A DNA stretch of 64,000 nt from Alitta virens (Eukaryota > Annelida > Polychaeta > Phyllodocida > Nereididae). This document shows positions 11,301-23,300 of this stretch, in pieces. Under the pieces are notes generated by a model. The model saw only the letters and a program-made list of their open reading frames with translations. It was not told the origin of the DNA and searched no databases. Every line of letters starts with the position of its first letter. Positions within the stretch are counted from its first letter, which is position 1. Location of the stretch: NCBI GenBank assembly GCA_932294295.1, contig OW028573.1:54749829-54813828 (forward strand), written 5' to 3'. Position numbers and translations under genes: made by a program.

Positions 11301-14300
11301 AGCTTAACAACCTGGAGAATTCACACACTATTCAATGAGCCAATCAATATTACGGAAGACTTTACACCAATTACCAAGGAAATTGTATCGCTAAATGTTG
11401 CTGGTATCAGGTTGTCCTACATGGATGTCATTGCAAAAACGCTGGCCAACTGAATTGAGATATTTACTCCAACCCTAAAAAATGTACAGTAGACAAAAAT
11501 AAAAGGGATATATGTTATTCCAAAAATACATAAAGAATGGTTCCCAACTTCACAAGGCCTTGATGTGTCAATTTAAAAACAGGCCGGTGATCGCCCTCAG
11601 TCTGACAAAGCATTTAGATCATATTTCTGCACGTGTAAGATGAAATTAACCCTAGAAGATCTACCTTCCATAAATCATTGAAGAGAATGAGCCAAACTCA
11701 ATCTGAACCAATCAATCTATCTAGCCATTGTGAATGAAACCAATAAGCCATCATCTTACAATTGTTTTTATTTCATTGAATAAGAAAGGGAATTCATTCA
11801 AGACAAAATCATGATAGTCGAGACGGAATCAGGTGCAAAAAGTTTCAAATTGACTAGAACAATTCCATGAGGATTAAAATTCACCACAAAGAGAAAGGTT
11901 GCTTACGCAAGTTACAGGGTGCAAGTTCAAAATACCATGTTCCATTTGATTCGCTACTCAAGAAACCCACAAAAGCGCATTGGTGTCACGAAGGAACCAA
12001 ACAGATTGCAGAATACGTTCTGACCAACCCTAACCAACTTTTGAATACATACATAAGACAACTAGCATTTTTTGCAGGAAATCATAGAAAAACCAGATGG
12101 AGCCATTGAAGGCCTTTCATGTTAGGGAGTGGGTTGGTAGAGGGCTTTACATCCTGTATTTCTGCACTTGTTGGTCCAATTAGGACAGGTGGGGACCATG
12201 GCAATGAGATGAAAGATGAAACAGCCATCCAACTTGGGCTTGACCGGGATCGAACCCGGGACCCAGTGGTTGGAAGCCCAGCGCGCTACCACTGAGCTAT
12301 TTGAGCGAATGGAGCTGGTTGTAAACAAGGTATTCTGCCAGTTGCGTAAAGATTTGTCCAGCAAGGCAGGAAAGTTTGACTTGTGTGTATTTTAGCCTAA
12401 TCTTGCATAAGCTAAAACAGGTTGTGCATGCTCAGAAATGATGCACGGCATCATAGAGGTGATAAGGTGATGCCATTGAGTTGGATAATATGGAGTCTGA
12501 TACCAACAATTGATTTACAATTGCGACTAGTGCTACAAGCAAACCAGTAACATTTGAGAAATGCATATTTATTGCTCTGAATTTGTCCATATTTATTTGA
12601 AAAATAAATATGCAGATGAGTGATTTACATGCATTGTCATTGAAGACAACTTTTGCTGACCTGAAAAAACACCCTAAAATCTCTTGGTGTGAATACAGAT
12701 ACGACTTTATTCTGTTAGTTTCAGCTAGGTTTAATGCGTTTAAAATGTTTAAAATGTGTGTGCCAACTCGTACTATTTTGCTTGTGAGGAGGCTCAGGAC
12801 TTTACTAGGGTTGGTGGGTGGGTGATTAGGGCTTTACGTCCTGTATTTCTGCACCAATTGGGCTAATTAGGAAAGACAGAGACCAGGACTTTACTAGAGA
12901 ATGTCATGAATTTTTGCATGAGAAAACCACAACTTTGTATGAGTGAATGCAAAGATAGTGAGTGAACACGATAATAAAATATATGTCATCATCTCACAAC
13001 CCAGCTACCTAAGTATGTACATGTTTTGCTCATTTACTCATCTAAAGTAAATTAATCAATTTCTCTTATGGTATTATAGGTCTAACAATGAAATTACAGA
13101 CTAATTAGATGTTCAGGTGCTGAGTTTATGCAATTCTCGTTCTGACAAGCAGGCAATTCCGAAAATTTGCCTAAACTCAAAAGATATGAATCCAATTCTC
13201 TTGTATTTTTAAGGGAAGATTTCTTAACTCTATATTCAGCCATTGGCTACATAATTTAACCAATCATCTTGTTCAACTAGGTAAACTAGCAAATAATTTC
13301 CATAATTAGGTCGCTTGGCTTATAGGTAACAACACAGTGTAAAGGTATAATCCAGCTTACCACCAAATTCAAATTTCGGACATGCGTCAGGCTCAGGGGT
13401 AGGTTCAGGTGTTGGCTCCGCTGTTGGCTCAGAGGAAGGTTCAGGTGTTGGCTCCGCTGTTGGCTCAGAGGAAGGTTCAGGTGTTGGCTCAGCTGAAAAA
13501 GAGTAATTTGGCTGTCATTCCTTCAATTTAAGTCACTGATATAAATAGTTAAATATTCAAAGAAAATATTGCAGCAAGTAAACTACAAGTATGTTAACGT
13601 CTGGGATTGTCATGGCTACTAAGTGGTGCAGATGAGAGTTTTACATGCATTTGGCATGTCATAAGAAATAGTGGCATCACCTTAATGATGTCGTGCATCC
13701 TTTCTGTCACATGTCATAAGAAATTGTTTTTATTTATATTTTTAGCAATATTAAGGCATCCAAAGATAAAGATTGTGCTGACAATGAAAGCTGCCTTAGT
13801 GTATAAGCAACTCATCATTTGAAAATAAGGGAACGACATTTATTGTATTTACAGGTGTTACTCATTGCTGCAATGCTTGTGGACTGTACAGTGGACTTGC
13901 ATTTTCCACACTGTTTATCATCCCACTGATTTCCGAAAATTTGATTGTTAGCCAGTGATGTACAGTTCAAGTATATTCTAAAAATGTAAGTCAGAATAAT
14001 TATTGCATGAGATAAGTGTAGTTAGGGAAGGCAGTCTTATTGACAATAAGAAATTCAAAACCTTTCTTGATTAGCAATGTGGATGCAGATCTGTCACCTT
14101 CTATAAGGGTATTTTGCAGCACAGCCAAGATAACGAAAATCACTTGGCCAACAATTTACCCTCCCAGTGCTTCTTGGGGCCCTCGGAGGTCCGGCTTGTG
14201 TTTAGTACCGACGAAACTGGGGTTTTTGTTACCGTCAGTATCCCATGGTTCTATGTATTCCTTGAGAAAGATATATATTAACTACTTCTAATTTCTAAAA

Positions 14301-17300
14301 GCGTACGTGAAGGAATAATGTATTTACCTGTAGGTAAAGCAGGTTAGTCAGATTCCAAGATAGTCGTTTGAATGACCATCAGGGTTCACAGATGCCCTCT
14401 ATGTCGTAAAATATATTATTTCCAGTTGCTGTAAAGTATGGTCATTGGCCATTTATGGCTAATCATGTTACATGACTAAGTCATGAGACCATATGCCTAT
14501 ATATACTAACTATTTCTGCGTCATTTCGCCGTCAATTCACTTTTTCATAAATCATTAAATATTGGATAGACATGCTTCCAAAAATATATGCAACTGACAC
14601 TAAGTATCAAAAGATAATTGAAGGTCTTGTACATCGTGTTCAAATTGGCCGTATAGCAGCCTCTGATACTATAATTTCTCATAATAGGCCTTCAGTCATT
14701 GAACATAGGACGCAGGTAGCCAAAATAATTCAAAATGATTTGCAAAAGGGTCGATTACATAGCCGATTCAGAAACCCCCCTTATTCTACATTTATAGTAT
14801 CACCATTAGGGGCCATGTTAAAAAAGGGCTCCCTGAAAGTTCGCCTAGTACATGACCTTCATATCCTGCATTGGGGTCAGTGAACTCGCTGATAACCCTG
14901 ATGAATTTTCATTAATGAATTCAAGTATTGATGACGCAGTTGCATGTATAGTGAAGACCTGTCCTTCTCCAGTATTTTTAGCCAAAATTGATTTACAGGA
15001 TGCCTTTAAACACGTGTTCATACATCCTAGTCAATGGCACCTAATGGGCTTTACATGGCCAGACACTTCTGGTAGAATGATGTATTACTTTGGCGAAGTA
15101 CTCAACTTCGGCCTTCGATCGGCACCTGCCATATTTGATGTTTATGCAGCAGCACTTGGAAAAGTTATGGTTAATAATGGTGCTTCACCTTCTACCGTTT
15201 GCTATGTTGATGACTTTTTGACAAATGCACCCTCACAGCACGAATGTCAGCATAGCATTGATATTATGTGGCCAAGCAGGATTTTCTGCACAACCATCAA
15301 AGGTCACAGCACCCTCACATGTGGTAGAGTTCCTAGGAATTATCATTGATACAGTCAACAAACAACTCAAGACATCTGATGCTAGAATGGAAGACACTAG
15401 ATCAGAGTTACGTCAGTGGAGAGGAGCAACTAGGATAACCAAACGCCACCTCGTACTTATTATTGGCAAATTAGCACGGTTGATTGAACTCTCAAAAACT
15501 ACCCAATTTCTTCATTATAAAATCAACATTTCACGATCAGCCTTGGCTAACCTTAATTGGTGGGTAGACTGTATTGAGAGTCATAATGGCACTTTGTATT
15601 ATGCACCGGATTGGAAAGAAGCACATGCAGTGCATATATACTCTGATGCAAGCGACCTCGGTGCCGGTGCCTGGAACCCCCCTGAATGGTTCTATTTCAC
15701 TTACAAATCACACTACTTAATAGCCAGGAGCATTCAATGAATTGGAAGGAAATGCACATTGCAGTTAAGGCCCTTGCAACATGGGCACCTCACAATCAGG
15801 GAGGGTATATTATATGCCACATAGATAACATGGCAGTATGCAACATATTGAACAAACATTACTCTCCTAGTCCAGAGTTGATGCACTTTGTACGTGAATG
15901 GTGCATGCTTCTAGAGATCTTCAATCTACATGTCTGCCCTCTCTACATCAATACAGTTATGAACATTGTTGCAGATGACCTTAGTCGGCAGCGCATAGAT
16001 GCCTTTAGGGCACCCAATCCTACAGCGGCCACAACGATGACTTGGCCTTCAGATGTTAAATATGATAATGTCTTTCTTTAATTTAGTTTATATGTATTGT
16101 TTATTTTGTTCAATTCCAGGGCTCGATCTTCATGCTCAGGCACTGGTGCAGGAGGGATTGGCTCCTCGCACTCGCAGAACCTATGCTGGTGCACTTAAGC
16201 GATTTCGCACATTCTGTATCCAAATGGGATTGGACATGAACCCCATCACTGAGCAGCTAATAATGAGGTACATAGCCTTTCTTCATAATCAAGGCCTTAA
16301 GGGGCGCAGCATCAAGGTATACCTGGCAACCATCTTCTAACGCACCACATCAATGTTCCTTTTCAGTCACATTTTTCTTATCTTTACCAATGACAACTAT
16401 GTCTCATGTTTAATTTATGTGTTGTCTTGTCCTTATGTATCTTGTATATGCTTGCGTGTATATCATGTGCTTGTTCTTGTTTATAGCCGATAAATGGCAA
16501 AGTGGCCCCTGTCTAAACATCGTCTGTCTTTGAGTTACTTATTCTTGGGGGAGGCTAAATCCATTATAATTTCATTTTATTTAATTTTGACGTTAAGTGC
16601 AAACTTGGCCACTGTGGCCCGATCTTGTTCCATTTGCAAGATAGTACTTTCTTAACCTTTTTATTCAGTATTGCATTAGCCAAAATTACTTAGGAGTAGG
16701 TTGGAATAACTATTTCCTAAAGTCCTAATCATGAAAGGAAATATATTTGACTTCTTTTTAAAAGAAATGGTTTCCAAATCACAAATATGAACATGAAGGT
16801 GATTCATCTGAAAGTAGTGGATGCGAATATGCACCTGATACTAGTGAATCACATTGCATGTCTGATGACTCTTAGTTCATCTGATTCTGCACTGAACTTT
16901 TTGAATGAATCATTATGATTGGCTAACAGCAGCTGAGTGGAGAATATAATAGTATGTATTAATCGTTTTAAGTTATCGCACAGGATTCATTCACCCCGCG
17001 GAACTAACATACAAAAATGCATTTTCCATTGATATTATTGATGTATGGGTGAACACATTAAAATGACATGATAAACAAAGCCAGTTGTGAAACACGATAA
17101 AATTATGTTTAAATCATATTGGCCATCATTGCAAGATTAGTAGATAAAATATTCAGTGCATTGTATTACATCATCAAAAAGCACCAGAGAAAAACTAATA
17201 CGACAGCTTTTACTTGCAACACACTTACATACTCCACTAGGTAATTTACTGGTTTCTTACTTATATTATCAATGAAAACAAATTGGAAGGTGCAAATACC

Positions 17301-20300
17301 TTTGTCAAACACCATGTACCGTAATTTTTAGTTTTATGAGAAAAACATTGACATCATCAATCAAACTGTTCTCCATTTTTCCCCAAGTTCACCGAGTACG
17401 TTCACAGTGGATTGCAATGAAGTGTAGCCAGCCACTTGACAAATTTTCCTGGTGATGTCACTATTTACCATGCTTGAGTGGTTCCCAATCAAGCCCACAA
17501 ATAGAAATGAACTTAATTTCTTTGGTCCCAATTACAGCTAGTCAGTTGTGTTTCGGCATATTGCCTATTGTGCAACAGAATTCAAAACATTACAAATAAC
17601 ATTTTGTGTGACTTTGCTGTTGAATGAAATGATAATTGAATAGCAATTCAGCTCATTTAAAGCAGCAGATTAACAATGATTAAGATATTAGGGAGGCACT
17701 CATGCATGCAAATCTGTGACGTGTGCACAGAAGTTGGTAAATATACAACTCTAACACTGTTGGGTAATAGCAATCAGCTGTAAGCCTTTGCATATTCATG
17801 AAAATGTGCACTTCAATCAACATGACTGATATAGACAAAATAGACATCAATGATAAAGAAACCAACATGTCACAAAAAATAAGATAATCCCACAGTCATA
17901 CATGTCACCGTAACCAACTATTCTAATTAGTAGCAATCAGTGATTTCAGCAAGTGGTGCTGAAAACAAATCATTGGTCCCTCCAATAGAACCTTCAGCAA
18001 CCAATTCACCACAGGTCTTTCAAAAACTTCGATAGAAGTTATTATACCTTTTTCAATTATCTTATTTATTTGTTAGTGTGATGATCAACAGTGGTTTACA
18101 AGTATGACAGACAAGCATGCTCCTAGAAAACAAAAGACTGATCACTTCAATTCGAGTACATGAATAATAATCTTGGGAAAGCCATAGATGTGAAGACAGC
18201 TTTTAGAGGACAATATAATATAGTTAAAATAATTCATGAAAATAGGCAAAAAATTCAAACAGAAAAAAAAACTAAGTTAACTCTGAATGATGACAAATGC
18301 AGCTTAAGTAATTAAAAATAACACTTATCTTCTGGGAAGTTGTGAAATGTTTCATGACAACGAAAAAACATTTTCACAACATATTTAACCGGTACTTTTG
18401 TAAATTTAGTACAAAATCTGATTTAACTTGACATGTAAACAAAATGTCAGCTGATTAGGTCATTGAGCACTATAAGGACCACCCAAGCATCAAACACATC
18501 ATGTAACAGCAACAATCAACAGTTTTAACTTCATCCAAATAACCCAAACAGTAACTGAAAAGAAAACGTTTACAACTAACCAAAGCTAGTGGTTTTGACA
18601 AGTATCCTAAAGTAAGCTCACACAATTTGAATCATAGTCTGACACCTATCATGAACAACAGCATTGTCACCTTAATTTTTCTGATGATTACATTAAAAGA
18701 ACAGATCAAGGTATGATCACTGTTCACCAAGTTTGACAAGCTGTCCAAAGAACACTACCTGCCCCTTCAAAATCGCACCATTTTATACAGTATTGGAAGA
18801 AAGTTTAAGCCATGCGTTTATTTATTAACAACTGGGCCAGAAAGTTTCAGATTGTGTGCAATAGCCTACCTGCCTCAGTCCTACTAATTGAGTTTAATTA
18901 ATACATAAATTTGAATACGTAAATTGAACCCATTTCTGTCCTCTTCTGTACGAAATATTAGTACCCAACAATAATAAATTATTTAACATGTAGAGGCCAC
19001 AAAGGTAATATAAGTCAAGGATATGATCGATTACCGGCATAAATTCGTTAATGTCATGGTTACAACGTTTTCCTGAGTGATCTTAAATAGCCAGTCGCTC
19101 CCACTTATAAAAAAAGATTGTAATGGCACATTTTAGACCTCTTAGTCCGCTATCAACTTCCAAAGCATGGTAATGAAAGTATTTACTGTGATCAACTTAA
19201 TTACTATTTCAATAAGGTATTATCTTAAGATCTTTCAGCTTGCAGGAAATGTGCCGTTGAATAAGAAAACATACCACAATATTCTTTATTGTTAGTTTAG
19301 CTATCTCGGGCAATGTTATACAAGTGTATATGACATTGACTTTATTTAAGTTGGGTAACTTTTACAATGGGAAAACTGGCTAACTGGTTAGTAACATTTT
19401 GACTGCTTTTTAAATGTATTCAAATAAATAAATTAAAATAATAAATGTCTTCGCTATACCGCAAAATTAAGGTTGCACAAGGCAATATACCAATGAAGTA
19501 TTTACTCTGTCTGGAAATTCTCAATCCTAAAAATAGTCAAACCATTAGACAGTGAACTGCAGGACCAAGAATGGAAAACTAGTGTTTGCTATAACTGGTT
19601 TGACTTAATGCATATCCAAGGAATGGGAAAATAGTGCTGCTAACTAATCAAAAATGACATTCTAATGATGTGATTTAGACAAAGAGGACAACAATTGAAT
19701 TATCATACATGTAGGAATTTACGAAAGACTTTCAATGCCTTTCTGACTCTTAGTTCCTCAGCATATGACAACGGTAGACTTAAAAAAAAAAAAAAAAAAA
19801 AAAACCATAACAATAAAAGCACGCATAAATCAGATAAAACTGCTACACATGATGTAATGGTGAATCACTACATTTGCATGGACATAGCTGAAAGTAAAAT
19901 CCATTCAAGCTGTACAGTAATAAGTTTCATAAAATATGGTTGACTCTAGACACCTGTATCAACCTAATCCTGGCTGTAGCTATAACTGGCTTAAGCCAGC
20001 CGTTTTTGTCCATTGCTGCCTCTTAGTTGGCTTACACCTACCACCACTGAGAAAAATATAAACCTTCATAAATGTAAGAAATATATCCAATATATTAGTA
20101 AATATATATGTGCAATAAACATGCATCATTTCAACAAGAAATGACAAATATGCTGTCTACAAGTTTATATCTAGTGGTTTTAATTGCAATAAGTAGGTCA
20201 CTTCAGTGAAGACTCAAGGGTCCCGAGCAGAGACGAATATACTTAACTCTCAAATTATGCACCAGATGGTGCTGCATGTACTTTTAGATCCGGCTTTGAG

Positions 20301-23300
20301 TAGTCAGCTATAGTCAGACAATTCCATTTAGTGGCAGGTAGCAACGTATAGCAGAAGTCCAGCTTTGTCTAGGTGAATTTTACAGGTCGTTTTATACAGT
20401 GTAGAAGCTAACTGTTTAACTTGAGGAGCTCAAATCTTCAATGATCAAATCCTTGCAGTGAAGAAGACACGAAATAACTGCTTTAAATGCTTCTACCAAA
20501 ATGTCTTCTCAAATTATATTTCACACATAGAAGCACGAAGCTGTTTATAATCACATTCTTACCTGAAACAGGTCTGATTTAAGTCGAAAGAGCAACATTT
20601 CATATCATGCTTTGCCCTTATAACGCAGAAGACCACTGTTGTATTGAACTTACTTACAGCTGAAACGTTTATCCTAAAATGTATTCAAAAACATTTAACA
20701 TTTTGCATTGGAATGAGGACTTTTGGAAAATATTCAACCAGTATATATATGATTCTCCTTGATTTGCCACCAGGTTAGAAACAGTTGAAACTTCTCTGCA
20801 GCTGGCAGAATCTAAATATCTCAAACTTTCCAAAAAACATGAACTGTTACATGAAAAGGTGGTTAACATTGAGAGTCAATCTAGAAGAGATAATCTTCTA
20901 CTGGAAGGTGTCCCTGAACCACCTAAGGGCACTAAAGAGACTTCTGATGACTGTTTAGAAAAAGTTTACTCCGTTATGGTTAACAACTTGCAGATCAAGG
21001 AGGCTCGCAATTTTCGTATCGTTCGATGTCACCGTTTGGGTCCACTTCGAAGTACTGGTCCAAGAAACAACTCCCATGCACGTCCAAGGGCTATCATCAT
21101 GAAATTTCACTGGTTTCGTGACAAAGAGACTGTTTGGAAAGCAAAGAGAAATTTGAAGAACAGTGATTATGTTTTGAAGGAAGACTTTCCTAAAGAAATT
21201 AATGACAGAAGAAATATGCTTGAGCCAATTATGTTTGCAGCCAGGAGGGAAGGTCACACAGCTTTTCTCACAGTAGATAAGTTACACATAATACGCAAAA
21301 CAGAGACTGGCGATCATCACAGTGTTTATGACACAAGTACAATTCACAGGCTTCCAACCAATCTTGAACCTTCATTTGTGACCACCACGAAGACTGACAG
21401 TTTTTGCATTATTCGGGGCTTTGTGTCCACTCTCGAACTTTCATCCTTCGCCCTTCACTGTTGATGGAGCTACATACCGTTGGGTTGAGGAGTACTTCTG
21501 TGCCATGCAAGCTGAGTCTGCCGATGATGAGGTCGCTTCCAGTCGTATAAAAGAGGCTTCTTCTCCAGCCGAATGCAAAGCCATTGCAAGGAATGTGAAG
21601 GTGAATAGACAAAAATGGGAAGCAGAGGCAATCAAAGTAATGACAAAAGCCATGCCGTGCAAGTTCCAGCAAAACCCTGCACTCAGAGACTATCTTCTGA
21701 AAACTGGGGACCTAACACTTGCCGAGGCAAGCCCAACAGACAAGTTTTGGGGTGTTGGTCTTGGACTGGGAAAGGAAGCTGTGACCCAGGAACAACATTG
21801 GACTGGTAAAAATCAACTTGGAAAGATCCTCATGGATATCCGTTCTCAATATAAATAGACTCTTGAACTTACTATGACCAAATATAAGAGATTATATGAT
21901 GAAACTGTATTAAGTATATTAAATATCATTTTGAACATGAACTGGATGTACTACATTTAAACACTAGCTTGTGCTATCTAACCAATTCCACTCATGAATC
22001 TATATAACTTCATATTGTCATATTTCATTTTTTTCTTCTTTCATGGTTTTCTCATTTTTTCACAAATGTTTTGTTTCAATGTGACTAATTATGTATTTGT
22101 TTTTCCCTGTGATTCAGGCCTGATTTCTCTTATTCTTCAACTGCTCAGATTTGTTCTTCAGACTGTGAAAGTTTTCCGTATCAAAAATTTCTTGCCTGTG
22201 AGTTCTTATGGTCCCTGATTGTTATTTATGTAATAGACGTTTACTGAGACATTCACTTTTCCTACAATGCTGTTATTGTAATGGAGTAGCGCATCTTAAA
22301 TGCCTTCCGTATATATCCAGAACAGATACACTTTTCTCTGAAAGAGCTCATAACAAATGGTTATGTACTCGTTGTACTGCAACCGAACTCCCTTTTAAAC
22401 ATTATGATAATGATAATGATTTCCTGCAGGTGTTGTCCGAGGCTTGGTCAAGTTTGAACACATGTCCTTTGTCACTTTTCCTTAATTTGACCCTTAATCC
22501 TTTTGAACTTAATGAGGATGAGTTTGATTCTCCCATTTTTGACCATGACCCTGATCTCCAATATTTTACCAGAAGTATTCTATGAATTTTACAAGAGGAA
22601 TAATAGAGTGATAAGTCGCCAAACTAGACGGTCAAATAAGTTATATATTCCCATCGCTAAATCAGCATTGTATGAAAAAACTATACGAATTAATGGAGCA
22701 AAATATTGGAATAACATTGATGATATAATTGATTATAACTGCAGTCTGCATACTTTCAAGAAGAGACTAAAAAATCATTTTATCAGTAAATTGTCCTCAT
22801 AACAATTTTACTAACTGTCACATGTTTGAAATGGGTTGTAGAGGAATTGTTTTGGCCTATGGTCACTTGGTATATATATATGTCTGAATATTTGAGGGAA
22901 CTTTAAAATTTTCACAAGCACATGATTATATTTAACCATGTATCTTTCTGCCACCATACATATTATATATATTTCTTTTTTTAATTGTTATCAATTAACA
23001 TCTACGATAAAAATTGTAATTTTGATTGTTTTATTTGTCATATATATGTATATTTAATATTGTTTGATAATGGCATATACACTGCATAGTGTCTGCCAAC
23101 CGTGTTAATGATAATTTCGATGAATGCAATTATTTATTTTAATTTTATTTTTTTCATATGATACATGGTCAATAAAGAAATTGAAAAAAATTGAGATTGA
23201 GTGCTTAGCCATGTTTGTTTCAATGCAGGCCTGGCATAAACGCTAACAGCCCTGTTGAAAATGGTTTTACTTTCAGTGCAACTTAGAAAAAACGTATGGG

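Larger units (their letters stand above)
14290..16400 (+). mobile_element. Tyrosine-recombinase retrotransposon (DIRS/Ngaro-like), decayed
   Basis: The coding order is reverse transcriptase, RNase H, then the N-terminal part of a tyrosine recombinase, without an aspartic protease or DDE integrase. That is the order expected for DIRS/Ngaro-type elements. The outer limits are approximate; I found no split direct or inverted terminal repeats. The catalytic half of the recombinase is missing and at least three frameshifts are present, so it is dead. It lies in antisense within intron 1 of the secreted-protein gene. Confidence 0.75.
20763..23195 (+). mobile_element. CR1/L2-like LINE with NADAR domain, internally deleted
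   Basis: Order on the plus strand: coiled coil plus RNA-binding ORF1 (20763-21378), NADAR domain (21403-21858), PHD-type finger that begins ORF2 (22208-22570), and the C-terminal tail of ORF2 (22571-22802). A 3' UTR of about 390 bp ends in AATAAAGAAATTGAAAAAAA and short ATTGA-like repeats. Endonuclease and reverse transcriptase are missing between the PHD region and the tail. The 5' end is truncated or unclear: an in-frame stop lies at 20760-20762. No convincing TSD was found. It lies in antisense in intron 1 of the secreted-protein gene. Confidence 0.75.

Noticed and set aside
11515..11640. Penelope-like reverse-transcriptase fragment
   Set aside because: Only two short phrases in different frames; too weak to claim.
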